25,571 nt of DNA from Saprospiraceae bacterium (GCA_016717145.1 JADKGD010000048.1:1-25571), one strand, 5' to 3'; positions 1-10,016 are shown, counted from the stretch's first letter. The notes: generated from the sequence alone by a model not told the origin. Numbers and translations: made by a program.

Positions 1-90
1 GTTCCAAGCGTCGGTTCGCATTTTAAGATAAGCAAAAAAAAAGCGAAGCCTTTTTTAGTACTTGCCAGGCAATTAGCGAAAAGCCAGGGA

Positions 91-167
91 ATATGGTACA
101 GCCATAGTTACACACAGACGTAGTTGCATTTATCAGGTACAGTTAACGGCCTGAAACTACGCCTAAC
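91..167 (+). repeat. Bipartite REP-like element, copy 1
   Basis: Two adjacent hairpins form this element. The first is ATGG-tacag-CCAT (93-105). The second has an outer stem GTAGTT (120-125) pairing with AACTAC (155-160). The same arrangement recurs near 1203-1269 and 18210-18279, with different but still complementary outer stems. This is the layout of REP sequences mobilised by RAYT transposases, and a RAYT relic lies about 600 bp away. No intact transposase is attached to this copy. Confidence 0.7.
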
Positions 168-219
168 AAAGGGTGTTGATCCTTATTAAAAGACAATTTT
201 AATAAAATAATAATGCATC

Positions 220-354
220 TCATTCATTAATAATTTTCAATAATTCTTCTCTGGTTATTTCTATTAATTCTGTAGCAACATCATTTACATCTATTTTAGA
301 TAAGAAGCCAATTTTGATAGGGTCATGGTTAGGAATTGTAATAATTTTGTTCAT
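220..354 (-). CDS. Small hypothetical ORF, 44 aa, possibly the end of a broken gene
   Basis: A short open frame starts MNKIITIPNHDPIKIGFL and ends REELLKIINE. I do not recognise it. An overlapping frame upstream (about 335-475, minus strand) is also open and reads ...LSQGKMAVTFCLTKIKMVKNEQ, meeting this frame at an A-rich run. The two could be halves of one frameshifted gene, or both could be chance. No clear ribosome-binding site or promoter precedes the ATG. Composition is AT-rich like the surroundings. Confidence is low. Confidence 0.22.
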   Translation of the reverse strand: MNKIITIPNHDPIKIGFLSKIDVNDVATELIEITREELLKIINE

Positions 355-470
355 TTTTCACCATTTTGATTTTAGTCAGACAGAATGTGACTGCCATTTT
401 GCCTTGTGACAATGTAGTCCCTAATTTACTTAACTTTTTCAAACTTGCTCCTGACTCATCTCTTGAAAGT

Positions 471-671
471 TCATGCAGTCAATACTTCATCTTTTACAAA
501 GTGCATCCTGACAATTCGCTTTGTATTGTCATCAAAATGGCATGAAACAGCATCAATAATATTTTCTTTTAAGGTTTGTAATCGTCTGCTTCGGTAAATA
601 TAGACAAGCCTAAGCTTAGTATGCAACCATAAATCTATTGATTCATTAATTACAAATATTACTTCTTGCAT
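471..671 (-). CDS. Small hypothetical protein, 66 aa
   Basis: The frame is open further upstream, but I chose the ATG at 669-671 because a Bacteroidota -7 box (TATCTTTG, minus strand, 689-696) sits just upstream and would give a very short leader. The protein begins MQEVIFVINESIDLWLHTKL and ends MHFVKDEVLTA; it is charged, with no signal peptide or membrane segment. I do not recognise a family. The longer frame upstream of this ATG probably belongs to the RAYT relic (750-1092), not to this gene. It could be a small regulatory or toxin-antitoxin-type protein, but nothing proves that. Confidence 0.35.
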   Translation of the reverse strand: MQEVIFVINESIDLWLHTKLRLVYIYRSRRLQTLKENIIDAVSCHFDDNTKRIVRMHFVKDEVLTA

Positions 672-688
672 GGTATAAAATTTAAATA

Positions 689-696
689 CAAAGATA
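689..696 (-). promoter_or_regulatory. Bacteroidota -7 promoter box
   Basis: The minus strand reads TATCTTTG, an exact match to the TAnnTTTG consensus used by the Bacteroidota primary sigma factor. It lies 17 nt upstream of the ATG at 671. No convincing -33 TTTG is visible at the right spacing. Confidence 0.45.
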
Positions 697-749
697 AGGC
701 ATTTTAAATACTTGTCATTATGGATTTTGGACAAAGTTTGATGCTCATC

Positions 750-1092
750 CTCAAGCAAAGAAACTTTCTCGGCCAGTCTCAGTAAAATCATCCGGTACTT
801 CTAGCGAGTAGATTCTTTTATTTCCTTCAAAATTTTTGATGCAGTATGTCTTTTAAATTCCCTAATAATATCCGACAGGATTCCCATTTTCCCGGCATTC
901 AAGATGTTGTAAAGACATGATTCGATAACACAACTTAAGCCCGAAATTTGAAGCCCTTTGTGTTTTCTGCCATATCAAAACTGTTCAAAATGACATAATC
1001 ATTTTGTATGAAATATGGACCCCATCAACGACTTGAAAAGTAAGATAGTAAGATCCCTGCCTTATCAATCATATGGTATCAGTACCGCACAT
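750..1092 (-). pseudogene. Decayed RAYT (REP-associated tyrosine transposase), subfamily A
   Basis: Reading across frames on the minus strand recovers a RAYT outline. It begins RQGSYYLTFQVVDGVHI, runs through KGF(K/Q) and a degraded HUH region readable as VLSNHVF (normally MxNHxHxI), and continues ILSDIIREFKRHTASKI, the conserved stretch after the HUH motif, ending near MILLRLAEK. Stops and frame changes interrupt it, the second HUH histidine is lost, and the conserved C-terminal FWQQD/NPV region is absent, so it cannot encode an active Y1 transposase. The N-terminal part matches the fragments at 17971-18281 and 19793-20050. A REP hairpin (1203-1269) lies at its 5' side, as in intact RAYT loci. 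The lower boundary is approximate. Confidence 0.65.
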
Positions 1093-1202
1093 CATTCAAA
1101 GATATATATTGTATCACTTTTGCAAGTTCTTGGCACAGCCATGGCAACACTACAAACGAGTCGGGCAAGAAGGGATGTCTTGGAGATGGTGTAGCTGGGA
1201 TA

Positions 1203-1269
1203 TGGCACAGCCAAAGATACACAGAACGTAGTTGCATTTATCGGGCTGGTAACGGCCTGAAACTACGCC
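1203..1269 (+). repeat. Bipartite REP-like element, copy 2
   Basis: Hairpin one is TGGC-aca-GCCA (1203-1213). Hairpin two has the outer stem GTAGTT (1228-1233) and AACTAC (1261-1266). A further TGGC-aca-GCCA at about 1135-1145 suggests a second, truncated copy next to the RAYT relic. The element sits directly 5' of the relic at 750-1092 when read on the minus strand. Confidence 0.7.
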
Positions 1270-1467
1270 TAACGGAATTTTTTAGAGTATTGGTTGATTT
1301 GAATTTTGTTATTGCAATAGTTAAATGTGTCATTCCATTTTTTTGCATTTAAAGTAACTCATAATAATAATTAATTTTACCTTTACGTCATTCAGACACT
1401 AAGCCCGGTTTGAATGTGCATTCATAGAATTTTTGTATAAGCTTTGACATTTAAAAATAAATCATTT

Positions 1468-2740
1468 ATGGCTTCATTTAGTGTTTTCTACGCATTACAA
1501 ATCTTACATCTCATGTGCTCTGTACCATTTAGCACTGTATCACCACCAGTTGACAATAAATGTTTGCCTCCTACAACTCCGCTTACAGTATATTTTCAGA
1601 AACCAGCAGCATGGCCAAATGCCAAAATTTATTATTGGGGAGCAACTCCTGCCGGGTCCAATGAAAATGCGACATGGCCAGGTGTAAATATGACGCTTAT
1701 GCAAGCAGGATGTGATTGGTATTATTTTACTTTTCCTGTGCTGTAGTTGTAGCAACATGATTTTTAATAGTGGTTCCGGGTATTCAAACACTTGAGTGCT
1801 CAATAGATGTGATTGATGGATGTTATCAGGGTGAGCGCACAGGATGGTCGTCAAATCCACCAGCCGGATACCGCGGTAATCCACGCCTTCAGTCAACGTC
1901 GGTCAGCTGGGCCATACTTAACCAACATCAATACTTTTGTCGTAACAATTAATATTTATGACAATACAGGGCCTTCACCTATTATATATTATGACATTGG
2001 GATGGATCAATCCCTACACTTATCAAGCCAAAGTGGACTAGATGGAATGACATTAAATATTGCACAAACACTACTGTCAAAGTGATGGGTAGATGCAAAT
2101 GGGGCAACTGATCATACAAGCGCATACCTATGCGGTAGGTCTACAGCCGCCACTCGATGGTGTTTTTAAAGACCAACCACATGGGAAAATGCTGAAATTC
2201 ATTAACGGTCAGATATTCCAACAGGATCGATAGCCAATACTACTTTGGCCAGATGTATGCCGATGATTCAAAACCAACCTGGATGTGATTGGTATTGTTT
2301 ACTTTTCCGGTAGCTGTGGATTGCGTGTAATAGCATTTATACTTGGGACGAGTATCCCAGACAGCAGATCTTATTGGAAGATGTGAAAACGGGTATTACA
2401 TATTTGAGCACCGAGATGGTCTAATACAACCCTCATAGGATTTTTGCGCACCTAATGGACCACCTTTATTGACAGTGTTGCCAGCATCGGGCAATTGCGT
2501 ATTGCCGACATCATTAAATATAACCGCAACAGATCCGGATGGAGATCCAGTGATCATACGTTACACCGTGGATGGTACGACTGTTACGCTCATCAAAGTC
2601 CCATTTGGATTCCCCAATACGCCGCCTCCAACATCATTTGTCGAAAGTAAAACATATGATGATGAACTTGCCGCATCAAATGAAGTTGTTCGTACTTATA
2701 CCAATACAAATAATCCTTTATTTTCTGTGACGCTGGTTAG
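1468..2740 (+). pseudogene. Degenerate 5' third of a modular alpha-amylase
   Basis: The frame opens with MASFSVFYALQILHLMC, a poor signal-peptide-like stretch, then a recognisable starch-binding module (CBM26-like): VYFQKPAAWPNAKIYYWG ... WYYFTFPVL. The frame is lost at about 1740 and continues as SNMIFNSGSGYSNT in another. About 1940-2090 holds a chitobiase-C-terminal-like module (NTGPSPIIYYDIG ... TLNIAQT). About 2150-2430 is a second starch-binding module, badly degraded. About 2469-2735 is another chitobiase-C-like module (SLNITATDPDGDPVIIRYTVDG). Many stops, shifts and substitutions are spread through the region, unlike the single indels elsewhere. The catalytic core follows at 2741. I infer this was one secreted multimodular protein whose 5' end has decayed. 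Confidence 0.6.
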
Positions 2741-5582
2741 CCTATTGTTTTCAATAGTGCACAGAATATCCAGATTACTGCGACTGATGATTGTTCATCC
2801 AATGCTACCATCTATTATACCACAAATGGAAGTACGCCTACTTCTTCTTCATTATCAGCAGTCAATAATTTGAATCTATATTTGACTACAACAACCGTAA
2901 TCAAATTATATGTAACTGATGGACAAGGAAATGCCACGCCAATTCAAACCCATACCTATACATATGATCCAAATTATGGGTGTGGAGGAAATACAAACGG
3001 GGATTATTTTACATGGGATAATGCCACTGTATATTTTGCGGTAACAGATAGATTTAAAGATGGAAATAGTGCCAATAACGTGAATTATGGAAGAACAACA
3101 GACTTGGTTGGGGGTTTTCATGGTGGTGACCTTGCTGGTTTAACACAAAAGATATCTGAAGGCTATTTTGATAGTCTCGGTGTAGATGCCATATGGATTA
3201 CGCCACCAATAGAACAAATACATGGGCATGTACCTGGGTGGGGTATGGTGCCGGAGTTCCAAAAACATTTTGGTTATCATGGTTATTATGCTCTGGATTG
3301 GACAGAGCTGGATGCTAACATGGGCACCAGTAATGATTTTAAGTCGATGGTAGATTCAGCTCATGTACATGGCATAAGGATAGTGATGGACATAGTGATG
3401 AATCATACAGGTTATGATACGCCAGAAGACATGACAGAATTTGGGTGGTCTGACTGTACCAATTGGTGGTCATCCCAATGGATAAGAAAAGATGATATTG
3501 CTTCATGTGCCCCATGCTGGTGGTGGTGAGTTGCAATCATGCCTTGCTGGATTGCCTGATATTATAAGTGAATCAACAATTAATGTCAGCTTGCCGCCAG
3601 TATTACAGACGAAATGGAATGCGACAAAAGAAGCCCAGGAAGTTGCAGAACTAAATACTTTTTTTAACAATACAGGATTACCACGTACGCCCATAAATCA
3701 CATTGTCAAGTGGCTCACAGACTGGGTGAGAGAATATGGTGTCGATGGATTCAGGCTAGACACCTACAAACATATTGAGATCAGCCATTGGGGCACATTA
3801 AAGACACAAGCGGATAATGCTTTGGCACAATGGAAAGCAGAAAACCCAACTAAAAAGTTGGATGACAAGCCGTTTTGGATGGTTGGTGAAAATTATGGTT
3901 CTGGAATCACAAAATACGAAGATGCCGTCAACATCGGTAAAACTGATGCCTTAATAAATTTCAACTTTCAGGGACAAGGAGGCAATTTTGCCACGATTGA
4001 CAATATCTATAGCAGCTATGCATCTGTTGCAAATCCAGATCCCGCATGGAATTTTTTGAGTTATATATCATCACATGATACCCATTTATCAGATAGGAAT
4101 AATCTGATAAACGAAGGATCCACTTTTATACTTCTGCCAGGTGCTGTCCAGATTTATTATGGAGATGAGACCAAAAGGCTGGCTGGAATAGGACCGGGAG
4201 ATCAACCCACAAGATCAGACATGAACTGGAATAGTATAGATCAAGGTGTACTTGTCCATTGGAAAAAATTAGGTCAATTTCGTCAAAAACATCCATCAAT
4301 AGGTGCTGGGGCGCACCTAAAGACCAACACAACGCCATATACATTCAAAAGATCATTGTCAAGGTCTGATGCCCAAGATAATGTAATGGTTGTTATGGGT
4401 GCCTCGGGAAACGTGTCTGTCAATGTAACTTCAATTGCATCATGGACAAACGGGACCATACTCAGGAACTTTTATACGGGACAAACAGCCGTTGTTTCCG
4501 GCGGAACTGTAACTTTTGCAGCGGGTACAAATGGTGTTTTGTTAATAGAAAATCCAAACCCAGTTATATTTCCTTCGGTTGCCGCCAGTCCGGCTAATAA
4601 TTCTTATAACCCATTAGGTCATACCGTATGTTTAAGCGCTACTTCCATAGATTGTAGTCCAGTTACCGTTTATTATACATATGATCTCAATGCATCTGAA
4701 ACTAATTTTAGTAGCTGGACGACCTACAATGGTTGTTTCAATATTTATGAAAATAATACCCTTAAGACAATTGCTGTAAATAACATCAATGGATTAAAAT
4801 CCGATGTATTGGTATTAAATTATTATGTATCTTTACCTGAGATGAATATTTATTACAAAAACACAAATGCCTACACTAATGTGTATTGTTATCATTGGAA
4901 TACGCTACCTGCGAGCACCGGAAATAGTTCAACTGCATGGCGGAAAGTCATGACATTAATTTGTGACAACAATACAACAACTAAAGTTGACGACTGGTAT
5001 GTGCTGACTTTGCCGGCAACGCTTACGACAAATTTAATTTTTAATTGTGGAAACAATACCTGCCAAACGGGTAACTTGAATGCTCCCGGACCTCTTGGAT
5101 TTTATGAAAACAATGCCTGGCTTACCACTGTTCCCGCATCTTATTGTAGTGATTGCAAATCAGTCTCCAATACTGGCAATGCCGGTTATGGTTCCCTAAG
5201 ATATGCAATTGGCTGTGCAGTATCCGGGAGCACCCTCGAGTTTGATCCAAGTCTCCATAATCAGACCATAACCATCAACACACCATTGACAATAGATAGA
5301 AACCTGGTGATATCTGCCACTCAAAACATTACCGTCAGTGCAAATGGAACATCTGGTAGTATTTTCACTATAAACGCTAATAAAGATGTTACCATAAAAG
5401 GACTGGATCTTATTTGTGGCAATGGAGCCACTGGTAGATGTATCTCCAATAATGGAAGATTGATATTGGACAACGTAGAAATGACAGATAACAACGCACC
5501 ACCCAATAGTAGCAGTGTGGTAAATGGAAGTGCGGGCACTATTAATATAAAAAATAGTGTTAGTTTGCTCAAAAATAACTAA
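2741..5582 (+). CDS. Secreted GH13 alpha-amylase core with C-terminal modules, one frameshift
   Basis: This is the catalytic part of a family GH13 alpha-amylase, which hydrolyses alpha-1,4-glucan bonds. Two frames make it up: 2741-3529 and 3492-5582, joined by a one-base shift at about 3500-3515. All four GH13 motifs are visible: DIVMNH (3389-3406), GFRLD with the nucleophile Asp (3747-3761), VGEN with the acid/base Glu (about 3880) and SSHD with the transition-state Asp (about 4071). A chitobiase-C-like module precedes the barrel. After it come a beta-sandwich domain C, another chitobiase-like module, a starch-binding module (NIYYKNTNAYTNVYCYHWN) and a parallel beta-helix-like tail ending SLLKNN. 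No T9SS sorting domain is present at this end. The region upstream is decayed, so expression is doubtful even though the active-site residues are intact. A TAG at 2738-2740 separates this frame from the previous module. Confidence 0.85.
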
Positions 5583-5620
5583 TAAATAATTCGCGCTTAA
5601 AATCGGGGCTTTTGTGCGGC

Positions 5621-5980
5621 TCAAACAGTTCCAGGTGTCGGATTGAGTTTTTGACAAATCAAAAAAGTGGGGCTAACTTTTTGGTACGCGGAGAAACTAG
5701 TGCTCTGCCCAGAAAATGAACTTAATGAAATGTTGTTCTTTTTTCCCAAATATCTGCGATAAAAATACTCTCTGTAGCTATAAAAAGAGAAGGATTGATA
5801 AAGTTTATGATATCTATATGGTGTAAATGTAGTAAGTTGTAGCCCTGATTCCGGTAAGATTGGGGCTGCTTTTTTTATGTTTTGATTCATCGGGATAGCT
5901 ACCTCTTTCACAACGTTTTTGGGATCCGATCCGAATCGTTTATAAACGCTTATCATCGGTTCGAATTCATACTGGGCCAT
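5621..5980 (-). CDS. Doubtful 119-aa ORF with an unusually strong Shine-Dalgarno sequence
   Basis: The frame starts MAQYEFEPMISVYKRFGSD and is rich in Tyr, Ser and Arg in its second half. I do not recognise it. Its ATG (5978-5980) is preceded by GGAGG (5986-5990, minus strand) at near-ideal spacing, which is uncommon in Bacteroidota, whose initiation rarely uses Shine-Dalgarno pairing. Against it, a plus-strand terminator-like hairpin (5841-5876) overlaps the frame, and its composition looks non-coding after about residue 55. Either a short real 5' coding part has lost its 3' end or the ORF is chance. Confidence 0.22.
   Translation of the reverse strand: MAQYEFEPMISVYKRFGSDPKNVVKEVAIPMNQNIKKAAPILPESGLQLTTFTPYRYHKLYQSFSFYSYREYFYRRYLGKKNNISLSSFSGQSTSFSAYQKVSPTFLICQKLNPTPGTV
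5662..5682. terminator. Possible bidirectional terminator hairpin
   Basis: AAAAAGT (5662-5668), a 7-nt loop and ACTTTTT (5676-5682) form an AT-rich hairpin about 80 nt after the amylase stop. The symmetric A and T tracts would suit termination in either direction. The stem is weak. Confidence 0.3.
5841..5876 (+). terminator. Rho-independent-type terminator
   Basis: AGCCC (5841-5845) pairs with GGGCT (5863-5867), with weaker pairing inside, and is followed by a run of seven T (5870-5876). It reads in the plus direction, 260 bp downstream of the amylase stop, and could end that transcript. Confidence 0.5.
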
Positions 5981-5982
5981 GC

Positions 5983-6503
5983 TTACCTCCTATCCATTCG
6001 ATCCATTCGCGAGGATACAGGAGACCCCTGTAAAAGACACCCGAAGTATAATTTTATTTCGATCAATTCCAAAAAACATCCCAATTGTGTGACAAATTCA
6101 CTAAAAAACACGTTTATATGCATTTTTACAAAAAAAACCAAAAATTAACATATACTTTTTTGGAAATTTGAAGTAAATGTATATATTTGTTACAGATATA
6201 AAGATATAATCAACTGTTCACCCAGCGTACTTCGACCAAATAAGATGTTTACGTTTGTATTTGTTTTTGTTGCGTGTTTTTGGATTGTTACTATGCGGCA
6301 GTCTTGGATTGCTGTAACTGGCGATATGTCTGTACTGTTGACTATGCGGGTTTTCACGCAACTGGGGATGTGGTGGGGTGACGTGGAACTATAGATAGCG
6401 GATATTGTAGCCTCACCTCCAGTCAGGAAAAAAAACAGGTGTGAAATTTGTTTTTTATTTAAAAAAATATTTAAAAAATAAAAAATTCTTCCTTTGTTTC
6501 TTT
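5983..6503. other. Intergenic stretch without recognised genes
   Basis: I see no convincing coding frame or RNA gene here. The stretch is AT-rich at both ends and has a more GC-rich, G+T-rich middle (about 6230-6440) with no recognisable homology. A small inverted repeat (CAGG/CCTG) lies near 6020-6032. The right end merges into the promoter of the next gene. Confidence 0.4.
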
Positions 6504-6511
6504 TACTTTTG
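6504..6511 (+). promoter_or_regulatory. Bacteroidota -7 promoter box
   Basis: TACTTTTG matches TAnnTTTG and lies about 70 nt upstream of the ATG at 6582, giving a leader of roughly 60 nt. A clear -33 element is not visible at the usual spacing. Confidence 0.45.
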
Positions 6512-6581
6512 AAACAAAAACCTTTTTCGCTTCCAAATCTCCTTTGAGTCTAAAAAAATTAATTATTAAAAACATATTGAT

Positions 6582-7883
6582 ATGAATATTTTTACTTATT
6601 TGAAAAACAAAATAGGCATTGTTATTTTGATGCTTTCCTTACTCATTGCGTCAAAGTCTTTTGCACAGACAACACTTGTTGCAGGCGATATCGCTTTTTC
6701 CGGGTATGTAGCTAATGCTGGTGCTACACCCGACCAGTTTTCGTTTGTTCTGCTGAAAGCCATTACCAGCACAACGGTTATTAAGTTTACCGATTTTGGC
6801 TGGCGTACCGGTACTAATTCATTTAACTCGGGTGCTGCCACAGAGTCGGAAATGACCTTTACAGCAACTTCAGCTTTGAGCGCAGGACAGGAAATTACCA
6901 TTGACGGAGTAACCGCCACTAAATCAGGTGGAGGTTCTGCCGGAACACTTGTACATACAACACCGGGAACACCCCCCTTTAATGCAACTTTCAGTCTGGC
7001 CAGCACAGGTGACCAGATCTTAGCATATCAGGGAAGTTTTGCTGCGCCCAGCTTTATTGCAGGAATGCACATGAATGTGGAATCATCACCAGCCACCACA
7101 GCCGCAGCCTGGGATGGTACGGGTGCCATTCTTAGTGGCCAAACCAGCGAAAAGCCGGCAGCGCTTACTACCGGCACCAATGCCAACTGGTTTACCGCAG
7201 AAGTGAACAATGCCCGTTTTATCTGTGGCTCCACACCGGTAAATACAGTACCTCTTGCTTTGGCTGCTCTCAATAGCGGTAATGTTACACCTGCTAACTG
7301 GTTAAAAAACAGTACAAATCCTCCCGGATTTACCCTTCCAACTTTATGTGCATACCTGTCAGCGATGCCGGTTAGTTTAATCAGCTTTACAGGCAAACGA
7401 AATAACAATGTCATTGCCTTAAAATGGTCAACAGCTTCAGAAACCAATAATAGCTATTTTGATATTGAACGCAGCCAAGATGCCAACAAATTTGAAATGA
7501 TTGGCACATTGCCCAGGACATGGCACGACTACAACAACTCAAACCTATATATTTAAGGATGTCACGCCAAGCAAAGGCATTTCATACTATCGTCTCAAAC
7601 AACTTGGCTTTGACGGGCGATTTGAATGTTCAAAATCATATCGGTTGCTCAATATGGTAAGAACGAAGTGAGCGTCTTCCCCAATCCGGGCAATGGTGTT
7701 TTACAATTTTGGCTTAGAAGATGCCGAGGCGGAAACTTTTACTTTAGTGAATACACGGTTGGACAAATTTTGTCAATCAATGTTCAGAACAACGGTCAAT
7801 TGGATATGACGGCATTTCCCTCAGGTGTGTACTACTTGCGTCTGACAAGTAGCGGGCAGGTGATTCGGTTGATGAAGGAATAA
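6582..7883 (+). CDS. Secreted T9SS cargo protein, frameshifted near the C-terminus
   Basis: The first frame (6582-7556) starts with a clear signal peptide (IGIVILMLSLLIASKSFAQ) and a beta-rich domain opening LVAGDIAFSGYVANAG, a type common in Bacteroidota exported proteins. From about residue 260 comes the module that usually precedes sorting domains (MPVSLISFTGKRNNN ... WSTASETNNSYFDIERS). The protein then continues in a second frame (PGHGTTTTTQTYIFKDVTP ... YYRLKQLGFDGRF) and a third (7626-7883), ending in a T9SS type-A sorting domain: VSVFPNPGNG ... GVYYLRLTSSGQVIRLMKE. Shifts lie near 7512 and 7645, and a compensating pair within about 7705-7765 scrambles a short stretch. GC is about 47-48% in the 120 bases I counted, higher than most neighbours. 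The binding or enzymatic role is unknown; the sorting domain implies delivery to the cell surface or outside. Confidence 0.8.
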
Positions 7884-7952
7884 AAACCTAGCTCAGCGAA
7901 TCGAGTAGACAGCCGTGAGCAATGATGCCCACGGTGCGCCTCTCACAACCCC

Positions 7953-8004
7953 CGATGGTCGCAGTTTCAGGCCGTTATCAGGCCTTATAAATGCAACTGC
8001 GATC
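7953..8004 (-). repeat. REP-like hairpin with a divergent outer stem
   Basis: GCAGTT (7961-7966) pairs with AACTGC (7995-8000), enclosing AGGCC (7969-7973) and GGCCT (7981-7985). In reverse orientation it matches the second hairpin of the REP elements at 120-160, 1228-1266 and 18237-18276, but the outer stem has changed on both sides so pairing is kept. It lies at the 3' side of the RAYT pseudogene 8055-8628. A further imperfect hairpin (TCCGTCT ... AGAGCCGGA) lies at about 8020-8038. Confidence 0.7.
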
Positions 8005-8054
8005 CTATATTTTACGAATCCGTCTAAAGAGCCGGACAGGTTTGTAATTCATTA

Positions 8055-8628
8055 TCAACTATCTAAAAACCCTATGGTATTATCTAACTCTAACAGTTCT
8101 AAATCAATGAAACCTTCTTGCCATAAGTAAATACCAACACTGCTATAAAGGTAATCTTCGGCTTTGTTTACCAAACCATTTCGCACTGGATTCAAATGAA
8201 TGTACGCAAGCTTCTGATTTATCCATTTAGGACTTTCAAGTTCTGTTGGGTGGCAATCTTGCTGCCAAAATTAATAAGTTTTATTTTTTTTATTGTATTT
8301 AGCGTAATAAGAAAAAAGCTTTAACATCCATTCTTTTCTACTTTCAGAAGCATTAGATGGATTCGATGATCGATTTTGATGTGAATTTTTTAAAGTCTCT
8401 TACAAAATCTGACAACAGGAATGGTTCATTAGTGTAACATATCAGTTGAATATGATTGCTCATTATGACATATGCATTCAAAACAAGCCCTTTTTCTTTT
8501 TGGCAATATCTGAGACTATCTATAATGATTTTACGATAATCATCTCTTGTAAATACATCAATCCAACCTACTACCGTAAAAGTAATGTAATGCAAAGCAT
8601 TCTGATTAATAATTTTATGTCCATGCAT
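8055..8628 (-). pseudogene. RAYT (REP-associated tyrosine transposase) pseudogene, subfamily B
   Basis: The intact frame from the ATG at 8626-8628 reads MHGHKIINQNALHYITFT and carries the RAYT/IS200-like Y1 fold. The catalytic HUH motif is altered: the sequence is MSNHIQLI, so the second histidine is Gln (CAA). The frame stops at 8353 after a one-base insertion. The next frame continues with the conserved C-terminal part (ESRKEWMLKLF, then TY-stop-FWQQDCHPTEL, YIHLNPVRNGLVNKAEDYL) and ends FLDS at 8055. The in-frame TAA sits where family members have YQFW, consistent with CAA to TAA. Three independent lesions make this a true pseudogene, not a sequencing artefact. REP-type hairpins flank it on both sides (7953-8004 and 8704-8733). 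Its 5' end is duplicated at 17111-17270. Confidence 0.88.
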
Positions 8629-8734
8629 TGATTATATTAAATGTATAGCGAAGATACATTTTTTTTAACATCAGAAGTTACCGAATTAAAAATTCTTAAT
8701 GTATGGGATCGAAATCACAGACTTCGATCGGGAT
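8576..8734. repeat. About 159-bp repeat: RAYT-B 5' end plus its REP hairpin, copy 1
   Basis: This segment is nearly identical to 17111-17270, with only a few differences. It covers the first 17 or so codons of the RAYT-B pseudogene, its upstream leader, and a hairpin at the outer end (GATCGAAaTC-aca-GACTTCGATC, about 8707-8730). The hairpin is the presumed REP of this subfamily. Confidence 0.88.
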
Positions 8735-8782
8735 TTTTGATTGGTGTTGTGCAACAGCTACCGCTGTTAATAGCTGGCTTAT

Positions 8783-10016
8783 TTATTTATTTATTTGTTT
8801 TTTCAGTAATATCTCAAGTTTTTCTTTTGTTTCAGGAATCTCTTTAAAAGTTAATGCTTTTTTAAAATTCTCTATAGCTTTAAGTTTGTCTCCTTTTGCA
8901 AGGTATAGGTCTCCCATAGAGTCGTAACAATTAGCGCTTTCAGGAAAGTTGGCAATATTAAGTTTAAATAAATTTTCTGCTCTTTCAAATTGTTTTCGAC
9001 TCATTGTTTTGTAACCCAGATTATTTATCTGATGTTCATCAGGTTTAACAAGGTAACCCATTTGCACAGATGCATTTTTATAATGTGCCACTATTAAAGA
9101 ATCCAATTTGAAATTTGGATTTTCTATTTCACTGTTGTAAATTTTAATTTATAAAAATCAAAATGAATCGAAGACCATCATATTCCCCAACTAATCTTAG
9201 AGAACTGTGATCATCGTTTTCGTAATACTTATGATTGAAACGCAATTGATTATTTTTGTTTCTGGAAATATCTTTTATAAATTCCAAATTACTACGAATA
9301 AGTATTGTATTTTCAGTGGTGTCTTTTTGAACTGCTAATGTATCGACTCCTCTTTCCATGCGATTTGCCAATGCTATAAACAATGATTTTCCCTGGTAAT
9401 TATTTTTTGCTAAAGCAGGTTTTGCTTCTTTCACAATTTTTTGATGATCCCACCAAATTGCACCATCAAGTGATATATAAGCATTAAATAAATTAGGCTG
9501 ATGTATTAAAGTATTTATAACGGTTAGACCGCCAACAGAGTGACCTATAAAAGTTCTGAATGAGGTTGTAAGATAAGTTGAATCAATATGAGGAATCAAT
9601 TCTTTTTCAACATACGACATGAATTGATCCCCTTTACCAATTAAATTAGGAAATTCATTATCCGGACCTATGGTTAAGTCAATCATTCTGTCTGGATGTA
9701 AAATCCCTACTACAATCATTGGTGGACAAAGTGCTTGTTGACTCATGTGTTCGGTTATACTAACGACAGCATTAAAATTGTCATCTCCATCTAAGACATA
9801 AATGACAGGATAACGATCTTTGTTTTTGATTTCATTCCCTCCATTGCTGATAGGAATATGTATCCAAACTTTACGTTGTTGACCTAATATTTTTGAAATT
9901 GAACTTTCTTCAAAACCTGTAGTAAAGTTATTGTTTTGTGCTTTGGCAGAAAAAGAGAATAATAGTAAGACAGAGGCATAAATAAATGTAATTACTGAGC
10001 GTTTATGATTTCTCAT
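8783..10016 (-). CDS. Secreted alpha/beta-hydrolase esterase with C-terminal TPR domain, frameshifted
   Basis: The first frame (10016-9144) begins with a signal peptide (VITFIYASVLLLFSFSAKAQ) and a hydrolase of the enterochelin-esterase-like/BesA type. The nucleophile elbow is GHSVGG with Ser about 160, and the catalytic His lies in NDDHSSL at about 270. The family motif EYDGLRFI follows, and the frame breaks at about 9135-9160. The second frame (8783-9106, open from about 9135) continues KIYNSEIENPNFKLDS, then a TPR-like helical tail (ERAENLFKLNIANFPES ... NCYDSMGDLYLAKGDKLKA). Two single-base losses in T and A runs would restore one protein of about 410 residues, a known esterase-TPR architecture in Bacteroidota. 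It likely acts in the periplasm or outside on an ester or peptide-ester substrate I cannot name. Confidence 0.85.

Noticed and set aside
91..1270. Repeats read as a possible CRISPR array
   Set aside because: The repeats are dispersed, palindromic and variable in the stem, without regular spacers or cas genes; they fit REP elements.
3492..3529. Programmed ribosomal frameshifting in the amylase
   Set aside because: No slippery heptamer with a downstream structure is evident, and similar breaks occur in many unrelated genes, so indel errors or decay explain it better.
5196..5657. Long minus-strand ORFs opposite the amylase tail (also 5321-5572)
   Set aside because: They lie antisense to a well-supported beta-helix domain and show no recognisable protein pattern.
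6596..7447. Minus-strand ORFs opposite the T9SS protein
   Set aside because: Antisense shadows caused by the higher GC of the real gene; no domain or start signals.
7915..8130. 71-aa plus-strand ORF
   Set aside because: It runs through a REP hairpin and the antisense of the RAYT pseudogene end; the peptide is a by-product of repeat sequence.
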